64,000 nt of DNA from Rhododendron vialii (GCF_030253575.1 NC_080559.1:11525501-11589500); one strand, 5' to 3'. Positions 44,823 through 56,807 are shown, numbered from the stretch's first letter. The notes: generated by a model not told the origin, from the sequence alone. A program made the numbers and translations.

Positions 44823-47800
44823 TCACATTGACATTAGTTTTGGACCATTATCTGGCATACCCATCCCAGCAGCTAGGTCAGCATCAAGTTGTGTATGTGG
44901 TTTAGGCCCCATCATTTGCTTCACTCTGCATCAATAGAAGGGTCATCTCAAAGCCGCTCAAAACGGTAGGAAGAAGTATACAGAGCATTAAGTTGTAGCC
45001 CATAAAATAAAAGTGAAGATCCTTTTGAGCCCAAGTGGAGCCATGCAGACCAAAAAAAAAAAGGGAGGTGGGCGAATCACAATTTCTTCCTTGTCAAGCG
45101 AAAAGAGCATTATATATGGGTACTTGCAGGCCTAATTTGCCATCAGATCATAAATACTACCATCTAAGCATTACAACCCAACTCATATAAAGTCAAAGAA
45201 ACAAGAGAGAATCCAAGCACTTTTGGACCCAAATAGCAGAGAAGATGAACAAGATTGTTTCATTACTAAAACTCTTATCGAGATCCTACACCACCACCAC
45301 TACCAAAGCCAACTTACACTACAGCAATAGACTTCATGGAAAACTAGCTCTATCCAATATGAGTTGCCCTTCCAGGCCAAGCCACCAGTCATCCCGTATC
45401 TTGGCACATGCGTGGGTGCGGATCACTAGTGAAGTAGTGACCACTAGTAGCTTGAGTCTTTCTGGCGCAAACTGACAAAGAAACATGGTTGACTATTTGG
45501 GAGCAAAGAAAAGTGTTTTTTTACTTGCCAAATATGAATAAAAAATACATTAAACTTTGAACGTTGTCCCCTTTTATTGATTCACCCTTCTCCTTTTGAT
45601 CAAACTAAATCTGCTATGCACGAAACAGATTTAAAAACCCGAACAATGGAATGTACTTAGTCTATTCCTTCACAGAATTAGTTAGCAATTTAAAATTACA
45701 AACAATGTAGAATAAATACCTCAGTCTATTTGTTCAATGACATAAAAACGTCGTACACTCAAATTAGATTGCAATTCCAGATAACTAAGTAGCTAGCATT
45801 TTGCTACAATCTTGTGTTTTTTGTCGACATTCTTACATAAATAACAATAAAGCATCAAAAATCTCAACCTAGAATATCAGTTAAGATTTATTACTTTGAT
45901 ATTTGAATCTACACATACATTCCTTAGACAAATCTAACATTGAGCACAAATGTCACCGAACAAGCACAATTTACTTTAGACGGATTTTGTTGGTATTGAA
46001 ACAATAAATACACAGGGCATGTTCTCTGTATGATGCAATATAATTCTGAATCATGTTCAATCCATTATCCTGTAAGAGTAATAAATGACAAGACCAGTGC
46101 AAAAAACAAAATAAAAATCACATGTTTGGTGTTTATGAGTTGAACATTTGATCTCATAAGATACACTTTGCCCGAGTATCTTGAAGTGTGAGTTTCATTG
46201 AACAAGTACAGTGTTTCACCACTATCTTGATATCCTACCTTTAATAAAAATAGATAGAGTTCGAGACTATAAGTTCCATTATGTAACTAATAACCGACAT
46301 AAGAATATCGGGTTATGGCAGCACAATTTGTAAGCATTGCAAGTGTTTTGATACTCAAACCATAACGAGGCTTTCTTATGTCAATTATTAATTACAAAAT
46401 GTAAAGTACATCATCTAGGAAGGATGTGCAGATGGCGGTAAAAGACTACTTGTTCAATGAAACTCACACTAGGGTAGTGTTTATCTTACGCTGTGTACCA
46501 TGAGATATAAGAAAATGAGATCAAAGATACAACTCAGACCAAACATGTGATTCTATTTTTTATTTTTTTTTGCATTGGTCTCATCATTTATTACTTATAC
46601 AGGCTAATGGATTGAACATGATTCAGAATTATATCACGTAGTATAAAGAATGTGCCTACTCAATTATAGTTCCAATACCAACAAAATCCATGTGAAGTAA
46701 ATTGTGCTCATCCGGTGACATTTGTGTTGAATGTTAATTGGTCCAAGGAATGTACGCACATTAATACAGAGAAAAAAAATCATAATATTAAGCTTACTTT
46801 TTATAATAGGATGAGATTTATAATACTTTATTGATGTAGACAAAAAGAACAAGACCATGGAGATCGTAGCAAAATGTCTCCTTAGTTTTGTGGAATTGCA
46901 ATCTAATTTGAGAGTTCGACTTTATGTCGTTGAACAAATATGAGTGTTTCACATTGTTTGTGTTATTAAATTGGTAACTAGATTTGTGAGGGAATAGACT
47001 TGAGTATTTTCCATTATTCAGGTTTTAAATCTGTTCGGTGCATAGCACGAGCCAAATGTGATTGAGGGCATTGTTGTGCATATGGAACAATTTAAAGCAA
47101 ACTAAAACACAAAGTTTTGATGAAAATCAGTTCATACAAAATCTCCAATTTTTCATTTATTGTGCCACTTTTGTTATAATCATGTTTTCAGGTGAGGTGA
47201 GGTGCACTGAAAAGGTCCCGACACCTACACTTAGATTTCTCCATATTTCATCTCAACCATTGATCAATGAGGATTAAAACGTGGGGCAATGCATCAAATA
47301 AAATCCGTCAAACTAAAAAGTAAAAAGGCTCTAATCATTTAGATGAACCAAACAGAACACCGCAGTCAAATTCCTAGCCCTATTTTTTTACGAATGTTAT
47401 GCTTTTGTTCGTATTTGGTGGTTTGAACATTGGGAAAGCTATAGTTTTGGTATTGAAATAGTATAAATATCTACTTATGTGGAAAATTTTGCCCATATCA
47501 AAATTCTGATTATTTTCTATAACTTGCGCTTCGCTCTGGTGAGGCACAAACCTCACCTCGCGCCTAGGCTACAGGGGGCCATGGTGCACCTAGAACTTTT
47601 TAAAACACGATGTGACGTATTATGCAATTTTAAGATTCCTAAAGGATCAACAAGAATGAAAGCCATTGCATTGAATATGCGAAGCCCGTGTATGTCATTC
47701 TATTCCTACAAGCTAAACAAACTTCTGCAATAGAAGTCCAAGTCAACTAACTTCAAGAAAACTAGTTCTCAATAGGGGAAATAGCTGAAAGTCCAAAGGC

Positions 47801-50800
47801 CTAAGCTGAGAGCTCAAGGTTAGATGTACCTTGTAACAAGCAACTTTAGATCTCACCATGGAACTTGATTTAAACTTGGAACTCGTAATCAATCCTTAGG
47901 ATGCAGTGCATTCAAATGTCTTACATCACCTTTAAAGTGGATGCTATAAGACAGGTTGGAGGAGGCATTGACAAATGTGCCAAAAAACTATTTCACAAAC
48001 ATGACACAAAAGTTTATAGCGCTTGTGAGTCTTGACAACAAGCCTCAACGTGAATACAGTCGCATTGAGAGCCATTACATTGACATGTCTCATCCAAGCA
48101 TAACAATGTATTATGCTATGGGTAGGCCCTTGTGGCCGCAATGTTACTAAGAAGACATGTGAACACACTCCCACAGTTCAAGAACTCATCTACCTAGCCA
48201 ATGTGGTGCAGTATGTAAGGTTCTCTTCTAAAAGATCTGCATATCCTTGTGCTAACTGCTAAGCAATGTAAAACTAAGTCTTCATAACACTTCGGATATG
48301 CTTGTGTACAGCCTCTAGAGGTGGCTCCTACAACATGTGTCCCACACATACCATGATATATACCTCCTCCCCCCTCCCTTGAGGTGGTGTGGGCTTAGAC
48401 CAGGGAAGTGATGCATTCTACTAGAGGTGGTAATCCAAACCCACATTATTTTACCCGCCCAAATTTGCCCACTTGTAACCCAACCCAATCTGCCCATATT
48501 GTATAATGGGTTGAACCCACATAAACCCATATTGGGTCCAATATGGGATAGAATCAAAAGAGACTGACCCCGTCTTTTCCATCTCCATCAAACCCAAATC
48601 GTGTAAAAGTTAAACAAACTGTGATAGACTGCCGTGTATTATGCCGTAGACAAATTTTATGACATGTACTAAAGTGCTTAAATTGGCCGATCCACCTGAA
48701 TCCTTTTCGTTTGGTTTTCTTTTTGAGATTAAATTAATTCAACCTTAGGTGGAAATAAATGTATCAAAAATTGATTTTTGGTTCATAAAATAGACGGCCA
48801 TGGACAATTTAACTTTAAAGAATCATACCGTTCATTTTACAAATTAAAATTTAATTTTTGATATACCTATTGATGTCCGATGAAGCTAATTTTTTGCATG
48901 GATATACTACTCTTGCGAGTTCCACAAGATTAACGGTTCAGATTAATGTAACAAATCCACGATGGGGCCCACAAATTACGGTTGTGAAAACTTTAGATTT
49001 TCCACCTAAAGAAAGATGGTGGGTGGTTTTGGATTAAAAAGTAAAGTTGACTTTTTGTTTGTCTTTATTCAAATTTTTTTTTTTTGCATTTGTTAGTTTT
49101 GCGTCAAAACTTTTGAGACTTATTGATTCACCTCGACGAGACGAGAGAATCAAAAAGGTAAAAATTTATAATCGAAACTCAAATTTTTTTTAAAAAAAGA
49201 CAAAAATAAGTGAATTGCAAACTCAGTATGTATTAAACACGCCCTTTATGAGTTAATGTTTTTCTGTATTGCTCTGGGATTAGATAAAGGTGTTTTTTTT
49301 CCCTACCTTGTGTTTCTTTGATTATGTGGGTAAAGTTTGGATTTTTTACTTATTAATTCGAGTTGACGAAATTTGTTCCATTATCCCTCTTGCTTCAACA
49401 AACCCCCACCCCCCCCAAAAAAAAAAAAAAAAAAGTGTCGCGTTGGGTTTAGGTTTGACTTGACCCATGTTAAAACCCGACTCTTTCAATCCACCTACTA
49501 TTGACCTATGTTACACAGACTCGGGTGCGAGTATTGGGTGTGGGTGCAAGTCCAAGCGTCAGACCTTTCTAAACTTAAATCTTAGGATACGTGAATATGT
49601 GTCTCCAACTTGGGTACGGATACGGGGACAAGTCCTGAACTCTTGTTTCTATTTTATATTGCATAATTTTCTCAATTTATGTACTGTAAACTATGTTTAC
49701 AAATGTATTTAAACAAGAAAGGGTTAAGAAAATTATGTTATTGCTATTTCCCTATTTTCTGTCTATGTGAAATACTCGAATTATCGCTTTTCTAGCTAAT
49801 ATGATATTCCATTTCTGTAAGTATCTTAACAAGTAAAGGACCCAAGTGTCCAAAAGGATACAAGTGTCGGACACATCGACATAGGTACTTGAGCCAAAAT
49901 GAAGGATCCATGTAACATAGCTATTGACCCATATTTGACCCACCCATATTCAACCAATGATCCATTTCAATCTGCCCATTCGCCACCTCTACATTCTACG
50001 AAAGCTAAAAAGGTAATGAACTAAGAAATTCACCATCTACAATGGTCCAATGACCCCTTGCGATAGAATTTGCCCAATCCCTTCCATGAGAAGCTCTGTC
50101 ATCAGAATCCCCCCACCCCACACACACTCACAAACAACCACACCCACACCAAAACATCACCCTAAAAGCCAAATCCCAATTCAACTCTTGAAAAGCTCAA
50201 GCTCATCAAAAAAAAGTCAACAACGTGAGGATTTGTAAGCTAGCCCAAGTAAATCCATACATGTTGCAAGTTCCCCGAGTCTTATGTTCAACTTCCCTCC
50301 CCTCCACTCCCCTCCTTGACTTTAATTCTATAATACATGATGTTCTTACATCTACATACACCACAAAATAACAACAAACTATACACATCTAGGTACAACA
50401 ACTATACACCCCAAGCCAAGACGCTGCAGCATTTCAAGTTCATTTATTTCAATTCCTCTTCAACCGAACAAAATTAATAGATGATAAAAAACGAGTACAT
50501 ACCGTTTCCTGTGTCGTTTCGTCTTGAAATGTTCATCCCTCACCGCCACGCTCGCGAAGTATCGGCTGGAGAGATCGAAAAAATAAGAAACAAATTCAAA
50601 AAAACAAAAAAATCAAACCAATTACAAAAAAAAAACACACAAAAACCAAACCTATTGATAAAAATATATATACATATATTCCCAATAGACAAGAACGAGA
50701 TAATTTACTCGCAGTGCAAGCAGTAATACTGGCCCATCCCAGGAAGATCTTCATCGACAGGCAACGGCTTCTTCCCCTCATCTGTCTTCTGAAGGCTCTC

Positions 50801-51026
50801 ATAAACAGCATCGTCACGTGATCCACAGACTCGTAGTCAAGAAAATTAACCATAAAGTCCAAAAAAAATCCACAAAAAATCGACGACAAACAGCGAGACA
50901 GCGAGGGAAAAAAAACAGGGAAAAAACTACGGAAAGGATATCTTTGATTTCGAATTTGGTGCGGCGGGACGTTTTGTGAGAGTACCTTCTCTTCTTTACC
51001 TTCCTGTGTGGACACTTTCCTCCCAT
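44823..51026 (-). CDS. BUD20/ZNF593-type C2H2 zinc-finger protein, 4 exons
   Basis: Small nucleolar/shuttling zinc-finger protein of the Bud20/ZNF593 family, which binds pre-60S ribosomes and helps their nuclear export (known from yeast; plant role inferred). Exons on the minus strand: 51026-50942, 50817-50709, 50565-50503 and 44925-44823, giving 119 residues, close to the usual plant length. The protein starts MGGKCPHRKVKKRRYSHKT, the family hallmark, and has one zinc finger C61-x2-C64-x12-H77-x5-H83 and a conserved tail ending GMPDNGPKLMSM. The C-terminal exon encodes residues 86-119. Intron 1 (124 bp) has AT-AC borders, intron 2 (143 bp) GT-AG, and intron 3 is 5,577 bp, GT-AG, filled with transposons. 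Frame is kept at every junction. No gene symbol is assigned because plant naming varies. Confidence 0.93.
45612..47047. mobile_element. 1.4-kb foldback element in intron 3
   Basis: TGCTATGCACG (45612) mirrors the inverted end at 47047. Blocks such as GAACAAGCACAATTTACTTT, GATTTTGTTGGTATTG, ATTCTGAATCATGTTCAATC and ACATGTTTGGT each have an inverted partner at the mirrored position (coordinate sum about 92,660). Arms are about 700 bp and diverged, with a loop near 46315-46370. No ORF and no clear target duplication. It accounts for a quarter of the intron. Confidence 0.8.
47060..48413. other. Intron 3 sequence without recognised element
   Basis: AT-rich intronic sequence. 47525-47600 has a GC-richer phrase (TGAGGCACAAACCTCACCTC, GCGCCTAGGC) that is self-complementary in part. 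No embedded gene was recognised on either strand. Confidence 0.4.
48745..49010. mobile_element. Probable MITE nested in the intronic hAT
   Basis: CTTAGGTGGAAAT (48745) and, inverted, CTTTAGGTGGAAAATC (ending about 49010) bound 266 bp of AT-rich sequence that is absent from the hAT subterminal pattern on either side. The target duplication is unclear. Confidence 0.5.
49506..49920. mobile_element. hAT element nested in a hAT element
   Basis: Exact 8-bp flanks CTATTGAC (49498-49505 and 49921-49928). The ends CTATGTTACACAGACTC and, inverted, CTATGTTACATGGATCC pair over the first ten bases. GGTGCGAGT, GGACACA and CAAGTGTC words are characteristic of a common plant hAT MITE family. 415 bp, non-coding. 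Removing it rejoins the outer element's AACCC-rich right end. Confidence 0.88.
50818..50941 (-). other. U12-type AT-AC intron (intron 1 of the BUD20/ZNF593 gene)
   Basis: Read on the minus strand the intron begins ATATCCTTT, the exact U12 5' splice consensus, and ends GGATCAC. A branch-site match TTTTCTTGACT lies about 20 bases before the end (consensus TTCCTTRAC). Joining AAAG to GTGACGAT yields ...IKGDDAV..., which is what the family has at this place. No GT-AG solution in this interval restores that reading. It is therefore spliced by the minor spliceosome. Confidence 0.9.
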
Positions 51027-51226
51027 TTTTCTTCTGGTTTTCGGTCGAAATCAGAGCCTTTTTTCCTGAGGAACTTGAGATTGTGTTAGGGTTAAACGTG
51101 GTGTGCTATCAAAGGTTTTCAACGAAAGGTTTTTGAGCCCAGTCCAATAAAGCTATTTCCATCTGAAGCCCAATAAAAGAAATCCAGTCTTGTTTGGTTT
51201 GGGCCAATTGGACGGTTCTTCTATAG

Positions 51227-51730
51227 GAGCACCCGTGGTGGAATAATCAAAACCAAAATGTTGCTAGAGTTAGCAATATTTGCTCAAAAAGAACCTTTCA
51301 TATTCGAATAATCAAATTTAGTAACCTCTTATCAAATTTTGACAATTGGATAATCAAAATTAGCAATCTTTTTGCTAATAACCAAATTTATTGACCTCAT
51401 ATCTTCTCAATCAAGTACAACCATCGTTGGTAATTGAAATTCACTCTCCATTTTGGCAAGTGGTTGTGTGGTTGATCACTTTATGAATTTTAACAAATGT
51501 TCTCAACTTTCACTTATTGTACTAGAATGTCATTCAATGTAGACCATTAGATTGAAAAGAAAAAAACTGGCCGTTATATTTGATTTTTGCCAACTCTTTT
51601 TGATTATGGGCAAAATATAATCAATGTAATACTTGACATTGCTAATTTTAACAATATCTTAAATAGATAACCAAAAACTGTTATGGCAACTTTTCGTTAT
51701 CCAATTTTAGTTAGGCCACAACAGATGCAC
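51227..51730. mobile_element. Tourist-like MITE (PIF/Harbinger)
   Basis: Left end GAGCACCCGTGGTGGAATAA and inverted right end GTGCATCTGTTGTGGCCTAA match at most positions. Flanks are TAG and TAA, near the 3-bp TWA target of PIF/Harbinger. AATCAAA..TTAGCAAT phrases are shared with the element at 55987. It lies about 200 bp upstream of the BUD20/ZNF593 start codon, in its promoter region. Confidence 0.6.
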
Positions 51731-51948
51731 TAATGCTACATACATATAGTTACACACCAAAAATCTAACCATACCATCTCACATACATGCGGGTCCCATA
51801 TATGGGCCCCACATATATATGAGAGAGGTGTGATTGGATATGTTCAAATGTAGTGTGTATGGAATATTATTGATTTTATTTGACTTCTTTTGCTTATCAA
51901 CAAAGCGTTGGCTTTCAACAATAAAATCAGCAAAGTGTTGGTCTTTGC

Positions 51949-53274
51949 TGACACCGAAGCGTATCCTCGATGACGTGGTAGTTACGTGGGCAATATACGC
52001 GGCAATTTTATGGATGACATTCGTCTTCGTTATTAATATTTTCTAGTATTTTTTCAGTTTTCAAGTCAAAGTGTCTCTTTGATTTCTAGTCAAAATATTA
52101 TGAGTCTTCTTAGTTATTTGTACTCACACATTTTTATAAAGAGTCTTCCTAGATTTTAGTAGTCAAAGTTTTGTTTTATTAAGTATTGCCAAGGAAATGT
52201 AAGTGTTTTTTCCTATTCTTGGAGGCTTGTTCCTAGTGGCTTATAAATTATGTTGCTATGAATGAAATGGATAGTTTTGGAGTGTTGAATTAAAATAGTA
52301 TTTGCTTGTGAGAAGTTTATCTTCTTGTTAACTCTTATCATTCAGTGGACTTTGACAGGTGGCGAGTTCTCCGTTTATGTATCTTTTAGGCGGATTCCTT
52401 AGAGTAGTGAGCGGTCCCTGACTCTGTATCCCTTGTTAAATCTTCGGGTGATGTTATTCTATAATCCGTTGATTTTCTAACTTGTGTGCAGGGACGGAGA
52501 TAGCATGAGGGGCGGGGTGGCACGTGCCATCCCCGTTTCGAAAATACCCACACACACAAAAAAAAATACACATAACAAGGTTAAATAACATATATGCATA
52601 ACAGTTTGCACAAGATGAAACTTTGGCAAAACGGTAAAATGCATGTGTAAAATTGAAGCTCGACAGCTGGGGTTTGAATCCGCTCCACTTTTTTAACTCA
52701 TGTTTTTAATTGAATCCTAGCTATCGGATTCTACCACTATTTGAGTTTTGGCCTACAATCCAACAAGATTTGTAATTTTTTCTAGTAATTTCAAAGGAAC
52801 ATGCATTATCTATTTAGAAATTAAAACTTTTACTTGACTCATTCGAACACATATTTTTTTTATAGACTAACGTGGTAAATGATACGACTAGATATTTACG
52901 AGTATGCGAAAATAATACTTTGTACAAATACTGTAAAAATTACAATTTAGAGAATGGTCTCTTCGGATCAAGAAAGTTAGTATCGTAATATCTTCCATTT
53001 GGATATTTTGCATACCATTAGAGAGTTTTTTTTTTTTTCCGGTCAAGCGAAAATTCATACCATTAGAGAATTGAAGCAATCCTTTAGTTTTTTTTTTTTT
53101 GTTAAAAAAGTCCACAACAGAACCTAATTATATGACCCTATACGTATTTTTTTTTATCATATTTTTCCGCACAATATGTAGCTAGATTTTCATTGAACAA
53201 TGTCACCTCCGTGTCAGAATCCTGGCTCCACCTCTGCTTGTGTGGTGAGCTTTACCTTTTTAATCTCATCTGCA
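51949..53274 (+). repeat. 5' LTR of a degenerate LTR retrotransposon, split by a hAT
   Basis: The LTR runs TGACACCGAAGCG...CATCTGCA, with TG and CA borders, and is 570 bp long once the 748-bp hAT and its duplication are removed. It aligns with the second LTR at 53899-54472 along its whole length. A primer-binding-like TGGTAGCAAAGC (53291-53302, consensus TGGTATCAGAGC) follows it. Confidence 0.8.
52489..53236. mobile_element. hAT element inserted in the 5' LTR
   Basis: Exact flanks CTTGTGTG (52481-52488 and 53237-53244). The ends are CAGGGACGGAGATAGCAT and, inverted, CAGAGGTGGAGCCAGGAT. The sister LTR at 54416-54423 has the uninterrupted site CTTCGGTG, which proves the boundaries. The interior contains a tRNA-like stretch (GGCAAAACGGTAAAATGC, then GGTTTGAATCC at 52671-52681), possibly a further SINE fragment. 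No transposase ORF. Confidence 0.92.
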
Positions 53275-53898
53275 AAATCCGGTATCAAATTGGTAGCAAA
53301 GCTTCGGATTCAATGGCAAGTTATTGTTACTTGCAATTTCAAACATTGCCGCATGAAATATTTTCAAATAATGATTCTTCTTCTTCACTACTAGCCGTGG
53401 ATTGGAATTTGCCTCCAATCTATGATGAATACATTGAAGATGGGTTCTTGATTTTGCATGATGTATGCATCAAGATCGATATCGTTTATGTGGCTAATGA
53501 AGTTGCTGGTCCCGTTGATGGCGAAATTGATAATTTATTTGTGGCCAACGATGATATTCTAGATGGCAATAGACAAAAGCAAATTCTGCAATTATCTAGT
53601 ACCATGGTGAATGCTATTCATGTCAATCATATTGAAAAAAGCAAACTGAAAGTTAAAGTGAAAAGACATGTGATAGGATTCAACTACCAATTTCTGATGA
53701 GTAATCAATTGATAGGTATTTGGAGTTTGGTCTTTTTGATGACATCCAATCATATGCTCATTTAGCAAACAAGTTCAATTTGAAGATCTTTACTCAAGAA
53801 GCGAAGCTCAATATTGGATTATGAAGGAAACTTGATTTTCCTCACAAAGTGATCAGAGTTGAAGGAATTATATCACATTTTCTTCAACCAGGGGAGTA
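53275..53898 (+). mobile_element. Residual internal region of the LTR retrotransposon
   Basis: Only 624 bp lie between the LTRs: a primer-binding site, an open stretch reading ...DWNLPPIYDEY..EDGFLILHD... and a polypurine tract AGGGGAG (53891-53896) just before the 3' LTR. Most of gag and all of pol are missing, so this is a deleted, non-autonomous copy. The ORF at 53193-53765 starts within the LTR and is not a complete protein. Confidence 0.7.
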
Positions 53899-54472
53899 TG
53901 ACGCTGAAGCGTATCCTCGGTGACGTGGTAGTACGTGGGCAATATACGTGGCAATTATATGGATAACATGTGTCTTTGTTATTAATATTTTTTAGTGTCG
54001 TTTCAGTTTCTAAGTCAAAGTGTCTCTTTGGTTTCTAATCATTATATTTATGAGTCCTTTTAGTTATTTGTACTCACATTTTTATTAAGAGTCTTCCTAG
54101 ATTTTAGTAGTCAAAAGTTTTGCCTAGGAAATGTAAGTGTTTTTTCCTATTCTTGGAGGGTTGTTCCAAGTGGCCTACAAATTATGTTGCTATAAATGAA
54201 ATGGGTAGTTCTGGAGTGTTGAATTAAAATAGCCTTTGTCTTTTGAGAAATTTATCTTCTTGTTAACTCTTATCCTTTGGTGGATTCCGATAGGTGGCGA
54301 GTTCTTTATTTCTGTATTTTTTAGGTAGATTTCTTAAAGTGGTGAGCGTTTCCTAACCATGTATCCCTAGTTAAATCCTCAGGTGGTATTATTCTGTATC
54401 CCGCTGACTTTCTAACTTCGGTGGTGAGCTTATCTTTTTTATCCTTTGTACTTTTCTTCAATCTCATCTGCA
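53899..54472 (+). repeat. 3' (shared) LTR of the retrotransposon
   Basis: TGACGCTGAAGCG...CATCTGCA, 574 bp, without the hAT insertion. It is followed by TGATATCAGAGC (54489-54500, 11 of 12 matching the initiator-Met primer-binding consensus), showing that it also served as the 5' LTR of a second unit. Confidence 0.8.
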
Positions 54473-55066
54473 AAATCCGATATCAAATTGATATCAGAGC
54501 TTTGGGTTCAATAGCAAGTTATTGTTACTTGCAATTTCAAACAATGCCGCCTGAAATATTTTCAGATAATGATTATTCTTCTTCACTACCAGCCATGGAT
54601 TGGAATTTGCCTCCAATCTATGATGAATACACTGAAGATGAGTTCTTGATTTTGCATATATGATGTGCGCATCAAGATCAATATTGTTTATGTGGCTAAT
54701 GAAGTTGGTCACGTTGATGGCGAAATATATAATTTATTTGTGGCCAATGATGATATTCAAGATGGCAATAGACAAAAGCAAATTCTGCAATTATCTTGTA
54801 CCATGATGAATCTATTCACATCAATCATATTGGAGAGTAAATTGAAAGTTGAAGTGAAAAGACATTTTGATTGGATTTAACTACCAATTTCTGATGAGTA
54901 CTCAATTGAAGGTTATTTGAAGTTTGTTCTTGTTTTGACATCCAGTCATATGCTCATTTAGCAAACAAGTTCAATTTGAAGATTTTTACTCAAGAAGCAG
55001 AGTGCATTGTTGGATTATGGAGGAAACTTGATTTTCTTCGCAAAGTGATCAGAATTGAAGGAATTG
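54473..55066 (+). mobile_element. Second copy of the retrotransposon internal region
   Basis: It repeats 53275-53865 (MPPEIFSDND..WNLPPIYDEY, then CAAACAAGTTCAATTTGAAG and GATCAGAATTGAAGGAATT) with many substitutions and stop codons, and ends before any third LTR. The arrangement LTR-internal-LTR-internal points to unequal recombination between two copies. Confidence 0.75.
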
Positions 55067-55986
55067 TCGTGCATCGATTCATTACATGAGGTTATAGATT
55101 CATAACATTTATGTACTTTGAATTCATTGACAGTTGTGGTTTATGAATTTCTATGCAATCATTATGAATATTGTACAAATATTGCAAATCTCATACAAAA
55201 TGTTATGAATTTCTGTATAACATGTTTATGAATTCAAAGCAATTCGAGTAGTTGCATACTATAATCGGCAAAAAAAGGTGTGTATTATAATATTTCCCTT
55301 TCAAGGATTTGGTACCATGCAACCTAATTCAATTTTGTTGGCCAATTCAAATTTGGATGTTCTTGGTTTACTTTTGCAAATTTCAGAGTGTTGAGCCAAA
55401 GCAATTCAATGTTTTTCTTTTCTTGTTTTACCAAGCTTGCCTATGAATGTGCGACTTCATTTCTCACAACAAAAATAGTCACATTTCCTCTTTCTTCCAC
55501 CGCTAGTCTTTCTTTTACCAATTTGAACATGAGTTATCAAAATTGTAATTCAAGTAATTAAACAATAAATTAGATGACCAAAAAGTTTTTGTAATGCAAA
55601 ATACAAAGCATCTTATGTTTAGATTAGAAAAATCGTACTAAAGGCATAAGAGAGGGTAGACTTAGAGATTCAAATAAATTTTTGTGCACATTACGTACCA
55701 TGCTTCCTTCATTTATAGTCTAGAGAATCAAAAAACACAAGACAAACTAAAGGGATACAATTTAGAATTTGAAAGATAACTAGAAGCTAGTGCAGCATAA
55801 AAACTCACCCATAAACTTTTGGAATACGGTAGCAAAATACAATTTTGATGGTAACTTTTGATATATCTGCCAATTAAAGATGTTTAAAGGTAACCACAAA
55901 CATTCGTAAACTAACACTTTTCATATACTACATACATCGTATCTACACCAACATCATATAGATGTGTGTCCCGTTAATGTCTCTAA
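55067..55986. other. Intergenic, decayed repeats
   Basis: Imperfect TATGAATTC-type repeats (55085-55240). 55640-55760 resembles 24090-24190 (TAGACTTAGAGATTCAAATAAA, CTTCCTTCATTTATAGTC against GTAGGTCTAAAGACCCAAA, CTCCTTCATAGTC), so some dispersed repeat is present. Class unknown. Confidence 0.35.
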
Positions 55987-56723
55987 GGCCATTCACAGTG
56001 GTATAATCAAAAATGGATAACCAAAAGTTGACACATCAGTTTTTGATTATCCATTTAAGAGGTTGCTAAGCTTAACAATGTTGAGGTCCACAATGGTCAC
56101 TTCTAGTCCATAACCAAAATAAGGGGTCCACTACAATCTCTCTCTCTCTCTCCTTATGTTTTCCACCATTGATCACTTCCCTCCATTACATTTGGTGACT
56201 TTCATCCCTCATATTATGAATTTGGAAAAAAAATCATGTACAAAAAAAAAAAAAATCAGATGTGCTCTTGAATTTGAAAAAGAATGCAAGATTCTTCATG
56301 TACTCAACCACAGGGAGAGGAACGAAAAAAGAATAAAATAGAAACAGAAAAAAAAAGTGAAATACCTTAATCCAGCGACAATGAGTTGAATTGTAGATGA
56401 TCGAAAGATACGAGCTTCACTTTTGGAGGAAAAGAAAGAGAAACAGTTTGTGGGTAAAGAGAATGAGATATAGAGTAGGTGAAAAAGAAAATACCATTTG
56501 AAACATGCTTGTAAACAATTTTGGAACCAATTAACTTATATGGTGTTTGATCCACAAATTTTGATTATTGAAAAAAGTTGCTAGTTTTGGTTATCCAAAG
56601 CCCAAAATTTGATTATTTCTAAGAATGTTGCTAAGTTTGATTATACCATTGTGAGCCATTTTTTACACCAACATTGTTAATTTTAAAAATAATTTGCTTT
56701 TGATTATTCTACTATGGATGGCC
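55987..56723. mobile_element. Tourist-like MITE (PIF/Harbinger)
   Basis: TAA flanks both ends (55984-55986 and 56724-56726). The ends GGCCATTCACAGTGGTATAA and, inverted, GGCCATCCATAGTAGAATAA match at most positions and run on into AATCAAAA on both sides. 737 bp, no transposase. The GTTGCTAA/TTGATTAT motifs repeat internally in both orientations. Confidence 0.85.
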
Positions 56724-56807
56724 TAAGTTAACATGAACAACAATCAGCCGATAGGATGAGTTTTGAGTCAATTTGGATAATTGAACTTGATTGAATTAGA
56801 GTAGAAA

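Larger units (their letters stand above)
48422..49991. mobile_element. hAT element in intron 3, carrying nested insertions
   Basis: Exact 8-bp flanks CATTCTAC (48414-48421 and 49992-49999). The ends are TAGAGGTGGTAATCC and, inverted, TAGAGGTGGCGAATGG. Subterminal words AACCCA, CCCATATT and TGGGTT are frequent at both ends, as in non-autonomous hAT elements. The 1,570 bp include a complete second hAT (49506-49920) and probably two MITEs, so the original element was about 0.5-0.7 kb. Confidence 0.85.

Noticed and set aside
50596..51015. 139-residue minus-strand ORF
   Set aside because: It reads through the AT-AC intron and out-of-frame parts of the BUD20/ZNF593 exons. The real protein is in another frame joined by splicing.
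52625..52690. Possible tRNA gene (box A- and box B-like motifs)
   Set aside because: No acceptor stem or anticodon arm can be formed, and it lies inside a hAT element. A SINE fragment is more likely.
53193..53765. 190-residue ORF that could be read as a gene
   Set aside because: It begins inside the hAT end, crosses the end of the 5' LTR and ends in the deleted internal region. It is a retrotransposon remnant.
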